DNA of 49,427 nt, from the NCBI GenBank assembly GCA_964502995.1, contig CAZCZB010000018.1, positions 1-49,427 of the forward strand, written 5' to 3'. Under the pieces are notes generated by a model. The model saw only the letters and a program-made list of their open reading frames with translations, did no database searches and was not told the DNA's origin. A program made the translations under genes and the position numbers. Shown here piece by piece: positions 6,862 through 14,701 of the stretch; position 1 is the stretch's first letter, and each line of letters begins with the position of its first letter. The DNA comes from Bin87 sp964502995. Lineage in GTDB: Bacteria > Chloroflexota > Dehalococcoidia > Lucifugimonadales > UBA3495.

Positions 6862-8721
6862 ATGCCTCAACCCGAAACCCGTATCGTTGAATCCGACGTC
6901 CTCATCATCGGCGGCGGCATGTCCGGCTGCGGCGCAGCCATCGAAGCCCGCTACTGGGGCGGCGACGACCTCCGCATCGTCATGGTGGACAAGGCCGCCA
7001 CCGACCGCAGCGGCGCCGTCGGGGAGGGCCTCTCCGCCATCAACATGTACATGGGGATGCGCCACGGCTGGAACCAGCCCGAAGACTACGTGGAGTACGT
7101 CCGCAACGACATGATGGGCGTTTCCCGCGAGGACCTGGTCTATGACGTGGCGCGCCACGTTGACAGCAGCGTCCACATGTTCGAGGAATGGGGTCTCCCC
7201 TTCTGGTACGACGACGAGGGCCTGTACGTGCGCGAAGGCCGCTGGCAGGTGATGATTCACGGCGAGGCCTACAAGCCCATTGTGTCCGAGGCCACCAAGA
7301 AGGCCATCGGCCCCGACAACCACTTCGAGCGCGTGTTCATCTCCCACCTGTTCACCGACTCCGACGACCCCAACCGCATCGCCGGCGCCGTCGGATTCGG
7401 AGTACGTGAGGATGTCACCTACATCTTCAAGGCCCGCTCCGTCATCAGCGCGGCCGGCGGCGCGACCGCCATCTTCCGGCCCCGCAGCGTGGGCGAGGGC
7501 ATGGGCCGCACCTGGTACTCGATCTTCGACACCGGTTCCGTCTATGGCCTCATCATTCCGGTGGGCGGCGAAATGACCCAGATGGAGCACCGTTTCGTCC
7601 CCAGCCGGTTCAAGGACTCCTACGGCCCGGTGGGCGCGTGGTCCCAGCTGTTCCGCGCCGACCTCACCAACGCCGCCGGCGACAACTACTTCATCAACCG
7701 CCTGCCCGAACTGAAGAAGTACGACCCCTACGGGTCCGCCTTCCCCACGCCGACGCCTCTGCGCAACCACCTGCTCTGGACCGAAATCCAGGCCGGCAAC
7801 GGTCCCATCATGCTCAAGACCCCCGAGGCCATTGACGCCCTGGCCGCCGGCGACGAGCAACGCAAGCGCGGCATCATCGACGAAGCCTGGGAAGACTTCC
7901 TGGACATGACCATCTCGCAGGCCATCCTGTGGGCCGCCCACAACATCGCGCCCGAGGAGCGTCCCTCCGAGGTCGTGCTGGCCGAACCCTACATCATGGG
8001 CAGCCACAGCGGAGAGGCCGGCGCGTGGGTCAGCGGCCCCGAGGACGTCGCGCCCGACGGCTACCACTGGGGTTACAGCAAGATGACGACGGTGAGCGGC
8101 CTCTTCGCGGCCGGCGACGGCGTCGGCGCGTGCCCTCACAAGTTCTCCTCCGGTTCCTTCACCGAGGGCCGCCTGGCCGGCAAGTCCGCGGTGGCCTACG
8201 CCCTGGACAACACCACGCCGCCCAAGGTGGACGACCGCAAGATCGAGGAACTGAAGCGGCAGGCCTGGGCGCCCATGGTCACCTTCGAGGAGAACCAGTA
8301 CGCCTCCACCAACCCCGAGGTCAACCCCAACTACCTGCTGCCGCGCCAGGGACTCTTCCGGCTGCAGAAGCTGATGGACGAGTACGTGGCCGGCGTTTCC
8401 GCCGGGTTCACCACCAACGAATCCACCATGCTGCGCGGGCTGGAACTGATGGGCATGCTGCGCGAGGACCTGGAGAAGCTGGGCGCACGCAGCCGGCACG
8501 AACTGCTCCGCTGCCACGAACTGATCCACCGCGCGTGGGTCGCCGAGGCCCACCTGCGCCACATGCTCCACCGCAAGGAGACTCGCTGGCCCGGTTTCTA
8601 CTACCGCAGCGACTACCCCGAAATGGACGAGGCCAACTGGAAGGTCTTCGTCAACTCCCGCTACGACCCCGAAAAGGGCGAATGGAGCGTATTCACCCGC
8701 GATTGCCCGCAGGTTTTCTGA
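6862..8721 (+). CDS. aprA: Adenylylsulfate reductase alpha subunit
   Basis: The 619-residue FAD-binding catalytic subunit of APS reductase, from the fumarate reductase/succinate dehydrogenase flavoprotein family. The N-terminus carries the dinucleotide-binding loop VLIIGGGMSGCGAA. Around residue 264 (LFRADLTN) is the arginine, and around 382 (GSHSGEAGAWVSGPED) the histidine, that match the active-site positions described for the archaeal enzyme. FAAGDGVGACPHKFSSGS is the FAD-contact motif near the C-terminal third. The length is normal. ATG 6862 has AGGAG at 6847-6851. It forms an operon with aprB and the HEPN-like gene. I infer a cytoplasmic complex with AprB; the electron partner is not encoded nearby. 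Confidence 0.94.
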   Translation: MPQPETRIVESDVLIIGGGMSGCGAAIEARYWGGDDLRIVMVDKAATDRSGAVGEGLSAINMYMGMRHGWNQPEDYVEYVRNDMMGVSREDLVYDVARHVDSSVHMFEEWGLPFWYDDEGLYVREGRWQVMIHGEAYKPIVSEATKKAIGPDNHFERVFISHLFTDSDDPNRIAGAVGFGVREDVTYIFKARSVISAAGGATAIFRPRSVGEGMGRTWYSIFDTGSVYGLIIPVGGEMTQMEHRFVPSRFKDSYGPVGAWSQLFRADLTNAAGDNYFINRLPELKKYDPYGSAFPTPTPLRNHLLWTEIQAGNGPIMLKTPEAIDALAAGDEQRKRGIIDEAWEDFLDMTISQAILWAAHNIAPEERPSEVVLAEPYIMGSHSGEAGAWVSGPEDVAPDGYHWGYSKMTTVSGLFAAGDGVGACPHKFSSGSFTEGRLAGKSAVAYALDNTTPPKVDDRKIEELKRQAWAPMVTFEENQYASTNPEVNPNYLLPRQGLFRLQKLMDEYVAGVSAGFTTNESTMLRGLELMGMLREDLEKLGARSRHELLRCHELIHRAWVAEAHLRHMLHRKETRWPGFYYRSDYPEMDEANWKVFVNSRYDPEKGEWSVFTRDCPQVF

Positions 8722-8753
8722 CCGAGCGGATAAACCGGGCGACAGTAACAGGC

Positions 8754-8777
8754 AGGGGCGAGGCATGCCTCGCCCCT
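8754..8777. repeat. Palindromic repeat, B type
   Basis: AGGGGCG and CGCCCCT arms around the AGGCATGCCT centre, 32 bases after the aprA stop. It is followed 43 bases later by an A-type copy, and could act as a 3' hairpin for the apr transcript. Confidence 0.85.
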
Positions 8778-8820
8778 ATGCTCACCAGCAGCAACGCCGG
8801 TATCAACCATGCTCACCCAC

Positions 8821-8848
8821 GTAGGGGCGATTGATCATTCGCCCCTAC
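8821..8848. repeat. Palindromic repeat, A type
   Basis: GTAGGGGCG...CGCCCCTAC with an ATTGATCATT centre, ending 19 bases before the start of the next gene. Confidence 0.85.
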
Positions 8849-8867
8849 ACCCTTTTCGGAGCAACGC

Positions 8868-9476
8868 ATGACCACCGAATCATCCATGTCCGACTCCATT
8901 GCGATTTTTGAAAAAGCCGCCCAATGCGCGCACCGGATCATAGCCGGCGTCCGGCAGGACCAGGGCAACGACGCCACACCCTGCACAGAGTGGAACGTCC
9001 GGCAGGTGATGAACCACATCATTGGAGGCGCGGAGGTGCTGGCCGGCAGCCTGGAGGGCAATATGCCCCAGGGAGTGGGCGGCGTCTCTCCCAACAGTTC
9101 CTACTCCCACGAAACCGACGTGTCGCGCCTGGCCGCTGCGTATGCCAACGAAACCGCTCGCGCTGTGAATGCCGCGCAGCAACCCGGCGCCATGCAGGCC
9201 ACCACTCCCGGCGGCATGATGACCGTGCCGCAGTTCCTCGTGGCAATGGCCACCGATCACATCATCCACGGCTGGGATCTGGCCCGCGCCACCGGCCAGG
9301 ACGAAACGCTGGACGCCGACGTGGTGCAGGCATCATACGCGATGATGACGTCGCCCCAGGGTTCCATGTTCGTGGACATGGGCCGCCAGATGGGTTTCGT
9401 CGGCCCCGCCGTGAACGTTGCCGGAGACGCCGGCGTGCAGGACAAACTCCTGGCCCACATGGGCCGCCAGCCGTAG
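8868..9476 (+). CDS. TIGR03086-type metal-binding protein (DinB/MDMPI fold)
   Basis: A 202-residue protein of the DinB-like four-helix family, related to mycothiol-dependent maleylpyruvate isomerase and to TIGR03086 proteins. The three-histidine metal site is suggested by MNHIIGGAEVL (about residue 48) and MATDHIIHGWDLARATG (about residues 128-144). TPCTEWNVRQVMNHI is the typical N-terminal signature. The enzymatic role of the family is mostly unknown; thiol-dependent transferases occur in it. ATG 8868 follows GGAG (8858-8861). A TfoX-domain gene follows after 29 bases, and the two are probably co-transcribed. Confidence 0.8.
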   Translation: MTTESSMSDSIAIFEKAAQCAHRIIAGVRQDQGNDATPCTEWNVRQVMNHIIGGAEVLAGSLEGNMPQGVGGVSPNSSYSHETDVSRLAAAYANETARAVNAAQQPGAMQATTPGGMMTVPQFLVAMATDHIIHGWDLARATGQDETLDADVVQASYAMMTSPQGSMFVDMGRQMGFVGPAVNVAGDAGVQDKLLAHMGRQP

Positions 9477-9505
9477 ATCGCACGGAGCGCGACAGGAAGC
9501 ACGGC

Positions 9506-9835
9506 ATGGCATACGACGAAACACTGGCTGTCCGTGTCCGTGTCGGTCTGGCCGCCCACCCTGCAATAGCGGAGCGGAAAATGTTCGGCGGGCTCGCCTT
9601 CATGCTCGGCGGCAACATGTGCTGCTGCGTGACCGATCGCGGTCTCATGGTGCGCGTCGGCCCCGATGCCTACGAGGATGCGCTCGCGCAACCCCACGCC
9701 GGCCTCGTGGACATGACCGGCCGCCCGATGCGCGGGTGGGTGCTGGTGCAGCCGGCCGGTCTGGAATCGGAGGCAGGCCTCTCTCAATGGGTGGCGCAGG
9801 GCGCGGACTTCGCGGCCACCCTGCCGCCGAAGTAA
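9506..9835 (+). CDS. TfoX N-terminal domain protein
   Basis: A 109-residue stand-alone TfoX-N domain. The pattern RKMFGGLAFMLGGNMCCCV, then GLMVRVGPDAYEDAL, and a C-terminal GRPMRGWVLVQPAG is typical. In some gammaproteobacteria TfoX regulates competence; the isolated domain in other phyla has no fixed function. ATG 9506 is preceded by AGGAAG at good distance. It lies 29 bases after the TIGR03086 gene and converges on the minus-strand gene at 9847. Confidence 0.85.
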   Translation: MAYDETLAVRVRVGLAAHPAIAERKMFGGLAFMLGGNMCCCVTDRGLMVRVGPDAYEDALAQPHAGLVDMTGRPMRGWVLVQPAGLESEAGLSQWVAQGADFAATLPPK

Positions 9836-9846
9836 CGCGGCGAAGC

Positions 9847-10251
9847 CTAATTGTCGGCGGGCGCGGGAGTCGCAGTCGGATCGAGTTCATCCGCCGGAAT
9901 GATCGCACGGCCTCCGTCATCGTGGACGTGCCTGTATAGTGGAGCGAACTGTCCCGCCAATTCCCGGTGCTGCCGCGCGTTTTCCTCCGTGAATCGTTCG
10001 AACAATCGCAATGTTTCCTGCCGCAGCCGTTCTATCGACTCATGGGTCTCCCCGCGCAACCGAGCCATTGTTTCCATGGTTTCCCTGTGACGCTCATCCA
10101 TCCATCGGCGCGTTTCCTGGTGTTCACGGGCGTTCGCCCGGTCGCGTATATTGATTGACCAAACGAGAGTGCCAACCACAAGCGTAATCATTGCGACGAC
10201 TGCGCCCACTCCGATCCCAAACAACTGGATTATTTCCGAGTTAGTTTCCAT
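9847..10251 (-). CDS. Single-span membrane protein with coiled coil
   Basis: A 134-residue protein with one N-terminal membrane helix (about residues 8-34, GIGVGAVVAMITLVVGTLVW). A long charged helix with heptad character follows (about 40-110, repeated RHRE/RLRxET), and the tail is rich in Pro, Ala and Asp. I do not recognise a family; it resembles the many small membrane-anchored coiled-coil proteins of unknown role. ATG 10251 is the start from which the membrane helix is correctly placed; its ribosome-binding site is weak. It is transcribed divergently from the amidohydrolase at 10368. Confidence 0.65.
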   Translation of the reverse strand: METNSEIIQLFGIGVGAVVAMITLVVGTLVWSINIRDRANAREHQETRRWMDERHRETMETMARLRGETHESIERLRQETLRLFERFTEENARQHRELAGQFAPLYRHVHDDGGRAIIPADELDPTATPAPADN

Positions 10252-10367
10252 TTTCTGATTCGTTGCCCTGTTTTTCTGGCAACATTTCCCATGGATCTTT
10301 TGCCACACTATCGTATCATCGTCGTAACACATCTGGCAATTCAATTCCAACCCTGCGGAGAACACAA

Positions 10368-11213
10368 ATGAAAGCCATCGACATGCACATCCACGTCCCC
10401 CGCGAACCCGGCCTGCCCGAGATCGAGATTGAGGCCGAACTGCTGAGATACTTCCGCGCTCCGCCTCCGCCTACAGACCCTGCGGAGATGGCCGACAAGT
10501 TCCGTGAACTTGACCTTTTCGGCGTCATATTCTCCGTGGACACCACCACCAACACGGGCGAGAAACCCGACAGCAACGACTGGGTCGCCAGCATCGTCAA
10601 CGACCACCCCGAGCAGTTCATGGGATTCGCGTCGGTGGACCCCTGGATGGGCAAGGCCGCCTGCTACGAACTGGAGCGCTCGGTGAAGGAACTGGGACTC
10701 AGGGGCCTCAAACTGCACCCGATCCACCAGGCATTTTTCCCCAACGACACCAAGTTTTACCCGCTGTACGAGGTGGCCGACGGATTGGGCATCCCCGTGC
10801 TGTTCCACTCCGGATTCGCCGGCGCCGGTTCCGGCACTCCCGGCGGCAGCGGCCTGAAGCTCAAGTACAGCAAGCCCGTGCCGTGCTTCGACGACGTGGC
10901 CGCCGACTTCCCCAACATGACCATCATCATGGCCCACCCCGCCTGGCCGTGGATCGACGAGCAGATCGCCGTCGCCCTGCACAAGTCCAACGTGTTCCTC
11001 GACCTGTCGGGCTGGATGCCGCGGTTCATTCCCGAAACGCTAATCCGCGAGACCAACACCCGCCTGCAGGACAAGGTGATGTTCGGCTCCGATTACCCGT
11101 TCATACAGCCCGACAACTGGCTGGCCGACTTTCAGAACCTGCAAATGCGGGACCACGTCATCCCCAAGGTACTGCTGGAAAACGCCCAACGCGCGCTGAA
11201 CATCCCCGGCTAG
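10368..11213 (+). CDS. ACMSD-type amidohydrolase
   Basis: A 281-residue amidohydrolase-2 TIM-barrel protein. The metal-site pattern is visible: DMHIHVP at the N-terminus, LKLHPIHQAF, VLFHSGFAG, IMAHPAWPW and VMFGSDYPF. This family includes decarboxylases (ACMSD, gamma-resorcylate) and lactonases acting on aromatic-derived acids; the substrate is not evident. ATG 10368 is preceded by CGGAG (10356-10360). It stands alone, with divergent and unrelated neighbours. Two other amidohydrolases in the window (38471 and 39912) belong to a different branch. Confidence 0.88.
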   Translation: MKAIDMHIHVPREPGLPEIEIEAELLRYFRAPPPPTDPAEMADKFRELDLFGVIFSVDTTTNTGEKPDSNDWVASIVNDHPEQFMGFASVDPWMGKAACYELERSVKELGLRGLKLHPIHQAFFPNDTKFYPLYEVADGLGIPVLFHSGFAGAGSGTPGGSGLKLKYSKPVPCFDDVAADFPNMTIIMAHPAWPWIDEQIAVALHKSNVFLDLSGWMPRFIPETLIRETNTRLQDKVMFGSDYPFIQPDNWLADFQNLQMRDHVIPKVLLENAQRALNIPG

Positions 11214-11266
11214 CCAACCGATCAAGATTCAAACAGCGCTGACCACATTGCGCCGCAATCGATTCA

Positions 11267-11295
11267 TTGCGCCAAACTTACCTGATTGGTAACAT
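11267..11295 (+). promoter_or_regulatory. Candidate sigma-70-type promoter for the small membrane-protein pair
   Basis: TTGCGC (11267-11272), 17 bases, TAACAT (11290-11295). Each box matches four of six consensus positions. It lies 30 bases before the GTG start at 11325. Confidence 0.4.
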
Positions 11296-11324
11296 AGATC
11301 CAAATCTTACGGAGGCGACCACGG

Positions 11325-11489
11325 GTGGACATCTTGCTTCTAGCCTTGCTATCGGTGATGGCAGTTGCCGGAATGATATTGCTGATAGCATCGCTCTCGG
11401 TGCTTGCGTATGGGGCTTATCGTTCGATGCGCAGTCCCAAAAGTACAACTGCCTCCAGCAGTAGCGCGGCCAATGAGGTCAACGCGTGA
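11325..11489 (+). CDS. Small single-span membrane protein
   Basis: A 54-residue frame starting at GTG 11325, nine bases after GGAGG (11311-11315). It begins MDILLLALLSVMAVAGMILL and continues with IASLSVLAYGAY, a strong membrane helix, followed by a short basic and serine-rich cytoplasmic tail. Its stop overlaps the GTG start of the next frame by four bases (GTGA), which is typical of translational coupling. No family is recognised. The ribosome-binding site, the helix and the coupling together make it a likely real gene despite its size. Confidence 0.6.
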   Translation: MDILLLALLSVMAVAGMILLIASLSVLAYGAYRSMRSPKSTTASSSSAANEVNA

Positions 11490-11695
11490 ACAATTACGCT
11501 ATCGCTGGTGTACTTGTGGGATTGATCTTATTGAGTGGCAGCGGACTTGCCTGGCAGGCATGGGTGGCCACGCCGGACCTTTCGCCAGCGCAACAACAGT
11601 TCCTGGAGATAATCGATTGGGTTCTCAAGGGTTCCGTTGGCGCTCTCACAGGATTCTTGGCTTGTTGGGCACGCCATCGCGGCGCCAGTGCTTGA
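11486..11695 (+). CDS. Small two-span membrane protein
   Basis: A 69-residue protein with two hydrophobic helices: YAIAGVLVGLILLSGSGLAW near the N-terminus, and VLKGSVGALTGFLACWA near the C-terminus. A polar loop with LSPAQQQFLEIIDW joins them. The GTG start overlaps the preceding stop, and GAGG (11475-11478) precedes it. I cannot name a function. Holin-like or small regulatory membrane proteins are possible on architecture alone, with low certainty. Confidence 0.6.
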   Translation: MNNYAIAGVLVGLILLSGSGLAWQAWVATPDLSPAQQQFLEIIDWVLKGSVGALTGFLACWARHRGASA

Positions 11696-11858
11696 GCGAA
11701 TAACGCAATATCCCTACATTTTCGACTTGTAATAGATTGAGTTCTTTACATTTCGACAATATGGAAATGGCATTTGCATTTTTCTGGTTCCGTTCATCAG
11801 CCTGCTTGAGTAAAGGCACCAGCATCGGCCATCCGATATCAACCAAAATCCGGTCCAT
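11646..11858 (-). CDS. Doubtful small ORF
   Basis: A 70-codon minus-strand frame starting at ATG 11858 and overlapping the end of the small membrane-protein gene. The N-terminal part (MDRILVDIGWPMLVPLLKQA) reads like a real protein, but the ribosome-binding site abuts the start codon and the C-terminal third lies antisense to the better supported gene. It may be the remnant of a truncated gene. The rest of 11696-12015 holds only a GC-rich hairpin (11926-11951). Confidence 0.25.
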   Translation of the reverse strand: MDRILVDIGWPMLVPLLKQADERNQKNANAISILSKCKELNLLQVENVGILRYSLKHWRRDGVPNKPRIL

Positions 11859-12015
11859 CTCCGCTTATCCCGTGAATCCCGGCTAAATTGTCCGGTAACG
11901 TTCACTACTGGAACCGCATGAGAGAGGCCCCGCTATGGCGTTGGCGGGGCCGTTGGCGTTATCATTGGGCCACGACCCCCGTCGCTCATTCGTGCCCTGA
12001 TCAACCACTGCCAAC

Positions 12016-13716
12016 ATGACCACGTCCGCGCAAGTTTATTACCGCAAGTGGCGGCCCGGCACGTTCAGCGACCTGGCCGGTCAGGAACACGTCGGCAACA
12101 CGCTCCGGCAGGCGGTGATGCAGGGCCGCGTCAGCCACAGCTACCTGTTCTGCGGCACCCGCGGCAGCGGCAAGACCACCACCGCCCGCGTCCTCGCCAA
12201 GGCCGTCAACTGCCTGGACCCGCAGGACGGCGACCCCTGCGATCAATGCGCCATCTGCGTCTCCATCAACGAGGGACGCAACCTGGACATCATCGAACTG
12301 GACGCCGCCAGCAACCGCGGCGTCGAGGAAATCCGCGAGATCCGCGACAAGGTCAACTTCCAGCCTGCCCAGAACCGCCGCAAGGTGTACATCATCGACG
12401 AAGCCCACATGCTCACCCGCGAGGCTTCCAACGCGTTCCTCAAGACGCTGGAAGAACCCCCCGACCATGTGATCTTCATCCTCTGCACCACCGAAGCCGA
12501 CCGACTGCTGCCCACCATCCTTTCGCGCTGCCAGCGCTACGATTTCCGCCGACTGCCGGGCCAGACCATCAACGACCGTCTGGCGTACATCACCGACCAG
12601 GAGGCCATCGCCGTTCATCCCGACGCGCTGCGCATGATCGCCCGCAACGCCGGCGGTTCCATGCGCGACGCCCTGAATATCCTGGAACAGTTGGCGGTAT
12701 CGTCAGACCAGGAAATCACCCTGCGCGACGTTGAGGAATCCCTGGGCCTCGTGCGCAGCGACGCCTACTTCGCGCTGGCGCAAAAGATGATCGCCGGCGA
12801 CACGGCGGGCGCGCTGGAAACCATCAACGAAGTGGTATGGGAGGGCGGCGAGCCGCGCCAACTGCACCGCCAGACCCTCGACCTGCTGCGCTCCATGCTC
12901 CTGCTGTCCTGGGACGCCGGCCAGACCCTCGACCTGCCCGACGACACCCTCAGTGGCCTGCGCGCCCTCATCCAGCAGACCGACTCCCGACAGATACTCC
13001 GCGCCGTGCGCATCTGGGGCGAGGCCAGCGCCGGCCTGCGCTACGACGCCCCGTCGGCCCTCGCGCTGGAAATCGCCGCCGCCGAAATCTGCCAGCCCGA
13101 GTTGGTCCAGGCCGCGCCGTCCGCTCCGGCGGCCGCTCCGCAGCAATCGGCGCCCCAGCAAGCCTCGCCCGGCGCACGCCAACCCAATCGCGGGCCGGCG
13201 CAGTCTCAGCAACCGCCTCGGAACGCCCCGCGCCAGGGCAACGGCGGCCCGCCGCCGCGTCCCGCGCCCTCTTCTGCGCCTCCACCGCCTCCGCCTCCGG
13301 AAAACCGGCCAGCGGCGGCGCGCGCTCCCGCCGCCGCGCCCGACAGCCTCCAGGGACGCTGGGAGCAGGCCGTTCGCCAACTGGGCCGCGTCAAGGGCAG
13401 CAAATACAACCTGGGCGCGCTGCTCCGCGACTGCCGTCCCAACAACGTTCACTTGTCCGAGGACGACAGCACGCTGGTGCTACCCTTCAGCAACGCAGCC
13501 AACCTGGACCGCATGAACGAAGAACTGGGCGACCCCCGAGTCCGTGATACCATTGAGCAAGCCATCGAACAGTCCTTTGGCTCCCGACACCAATTCCAGG
13601 TAATGCTGGCCGGCGCCGACGGGGACGGCGCGAACGCGGCACGCAACCCCATCCAGGACAGCCCCCTGGTCCGCACCGCCATGGGACTGGGCGCGCGCAT
13701 CCTGGACGAACAATAG
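12016..13716 (+). CDS. dnaX: DNA polymerase III gamma/tau subunit
   Basis: The clamp-loader ATPase of 566 residues. The Walker A loop GTRGSGKTT is at 47-55. The zinc-binding cysteines are 66, 75, 78 and 81. Walker B with the DEAH-like box is IIDEAHML, and sensor 1 is ILCTTEADRLLPTILSRCQR. Domain III ends near residue 360. A long linker of Pro, Gln and Ala (about 366-445, including PPPPPPP-like stretches) follows, and a C-terminal domain (about 450-550) resembles domain V of tau. I see no obvious slippery heptamer for a gamma product. The start has no clear ribosome-binding site. ybaB follows after 17 bases; recR, usually the third gene of this cluster, lies 8.5 kb further on. Confidence 0.95.
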   Translation: MTTSAQVYYRKWRPGTFSDLAGQEHVGNTLRQAVMQGRVSHSYLFCGTRGSGKTTTARVLAKAVNCLDPQDGDPCDQCAICVSINEGRNLDIIELDAASNRGVEEIREIRDKVNFQPAQNRRKVYIIDEAHMLTREASNAFLKTLEEPPDHVIFILCTTEADRLLPTILSRCQRYDFRRLPGQTINDRLAYITDQEAIAVHPDALRMIARNAGGSMRDALNILEQLAVSSDQEITLRDVEESLGLVRSDAYFALAQKMIAGDTAGALETINEVVWEGGEPRQLHRQTLDLLRSMLLLSWDAGQTLDLPDDTLSGLRALIQQTDSRQILRAVRIWGEASAGLRYDAPSALALEIAAAEICQPELVQAAPSAPAAAPQQSAPQQASPGARQPNRGPAQSQQPPRNAPRQGNGGPPPRPAPSSAPPPPPPPENRPAAARAPAAAPDSLQGRWEQAVRQLGRVKGSKYNLGALLRDCRPNNVHLSEDDSTLVLPFSNAANLDRMNEELGDPRVRDTIEQAIEQSFGSRHQFQVMLAGADGDGANAARNPIQDSPLVRTAMGLGARILDEQ

Positions 13717-13733
13717 GAGGCTCCGAAACCGAT

Positions 13734-14036
13734 ATGATGAACAAACGCATGATGCGCCAGGCCCAGCAGTTGCAGAACCGCCTCGCCAAAGCCCAGGAGG
13801 AACTCGAATCCCTGAGCGTGGAGGGTTCCGCCGGCGGCGGCGTGGTGCGCGTAACCATGACCGGCAAACAGGAAGTCACCGCCGTCGTCATCGAGCCCGA
13901 GGCCGCCGAGGACATCGACCTGCTGCAGGACCTGGTGGCCGCCGCCGTCAACGACGCCTTCACCCGCACCCAGGAACTGGCCGCCGAAAAGATGGGCGCA
14001 GTAACCGGCGGCATGAACATCCCCGGCCTGTTCTGA
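13734..14036 (+). CDS. ybaB: YbaB/EbfC nucleoid-associated protein
   Basis: A 100-residue DNA-binding protein of the YbaB/EbfC family: a dimeric chromosome-associated protein often encoded between dnaX and recR. The typical core is visible (QLQNRLAKAQEELES, then VEGSAGGGVVRVTMTGKQEV, and LLQDLVAAAVNDAF). The methionine-rich start (MMNKRMMRQAQQ) allows ATG 13734 or 13737; AGGAGG at 13716-13721 precedes both. It is in an operon with dnaX. The downstream side breaks into repeats instead of recR. Confidence 0.93.
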   Translation: MMNKRMMRQAQQLQNRLAKAQEELESLSVEGSAGGGVVRVTMTGKQEVTAVVIEPEAAEDIDLLQDLVAAAVNDAFTRTQELAAEKMGAVTGGMNIPGLF

Positions 14037-14056
14037 CCGGGTCCGTCGCCGGCAGA

Positions 14057-14384
14057 AGCGCCGCTCATGGCGATGAGGAGACCCGCTCATGGCGAGCAAC
14101 AGCGCCGCCCGTCTCACGCGTACCCACTTTGATAATCTGTCATTGCGAGAATGCCGTCAGGCATTCGTGGCAATCTCGTTGAGGTGCTAACGACTACGAC
14201 CAACTGCCCGTGCAAGGCGGATGGGATTGCCATCCGCCTGTGGCGGATTCGCAATGACAAACTGGGTACGCATGAGCGCCGCCCATCGTGAGCAACCGCG
14301 CCCCTCATGGTGCGGAACACCGCCGCTCATGGTGAGCACGAGGCCCCCTCATGGTGATGAGACCCCCCGCTCATGGTGAGCCTG
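14057..14384 (+). repeat. 22-base tandem array interrupted by the MITE
   Basis: Seven units of 22 bases with consensus close to AGCGCCGCTCATGGTGAGCA plus two variable bases. They lie at 14057-14078, 14079-14100, 14101-14112 joined to 14287-14296, 14297-14318, 14319-14340, 14341-14362 and 14363-14384. The third is split by the MITE and its target duplication. The last unit runs into a dispersed CATGGTGAGCCTGTCGAACCATG repeat (14372-14394), from which the array may have grown. Confidence 0.75.
14113..14276 (+). mobile_element. 164-bp MITE, copy 1
   Basis: A non-coding element 162/164 identical to 24009-24172. The ends are inverted: the left end begins CTCACGCGTACCCACTTTG and the right end, read inward, CTCATGCGTACCCAGTTTG, 17 of 19 matching. 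An inner shared TCATTGCGA follows on both sides. It contains two strong hairpins, around GAATGCCGTCAGGCATTC and GGCGGATGG...CCATCCGCC. A ten-base direct repeat flanks it (CGCCGCCCGT at 14103-14112, CGCCGCCCAT at 14277-14286). Removing the element and one repeat restores an intact 22-base unit of the surrounding array. Confidence 0.88.
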
Positions 14385-14421
14385 TCGAACCATGTGCCCT
14401 CCGAACACACAGACATCACCG

Positions 14422-14449
14422 GTAGGGGCGAATAATCATTCGCCCCTGC
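14422..14449. repeat. Palindromic repeat, A type
   Basis: GTAGGGGCG...CGCCCCTGC with an AATAATCATT centre, just after the 22-base array. Confidence 0.85.
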
Positions 14450-14517
14450 GCCGCCATCCAGACCGTTTGATACTTCCCATAACCCAACGTTGCCTGCCGG
14501 ACCGTTCACGTCAGTAG

Positions 14518-14670
14518 ATGGCAGATCAAAGTGGAGGGGATGCGCCCCCGGAGAGTCGCCGGCTGACGGAGACCATCACCGCCGGCGGCGTCACGAGATG
14601 GCTGACCAGACACCTGCGTGAAAGCCCCCACGACGGAGGGTTCCGTTTACTTATGCGTGATAAGTTATAA
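14518..14670 (+). CDS. Possible 50-residue protein or gene remnant
   Basis: A short frame from ATG 14518 to TAA 14668-14670. It begins MADQSGGDAPPESRR and ends GFRLLMRDKL. Its final third contains the 24-base sequence that recurs inverted at 21092-21115, where it is read in the same frame (GFRLLMRD). No ribosome-binding site is evident. It may be the 3' end of a lost gene rather than a working one. Confidence 0.3.
   Translation: MADQSGGDAPPESRRLTETITAGGVTRWLTRHLRESPHDGGFRLLMRDKL
14638..14661. repeat. 24-base inverted repeat, left copy
   Basis: Identical over 24 bases to the reverse complement of 21092-21115 (core TTCCGTTTACTTATGCGTGA). The pair brackets 6.4 kb of accessory genes. Confidence 0.8.
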
Positions 14671-14671
14671 T
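14666..14671 (+). promoter_or_regulatory. Candidate -10 box for the HNH gene
   Basis: A perfect TATAAT 30 bases before ATG 14702, in a locally AT-rich patch. The -35 region is not clear; TTTACT at 14646-14651 is the nearest candidate, and its spacing is short. Confidence 0.45.
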
Positions 14672-14701
14672 ACCCAAGACGCTGTTTGAGGAGAAGGGAA
14701 A

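Noticed and set aside
11926..11951. GC-rich hairpin (GGCCCCGC/GCGGGGCC) as a terminator before dnaX.
   Set aside because: There is no T run after the stem on either strand.
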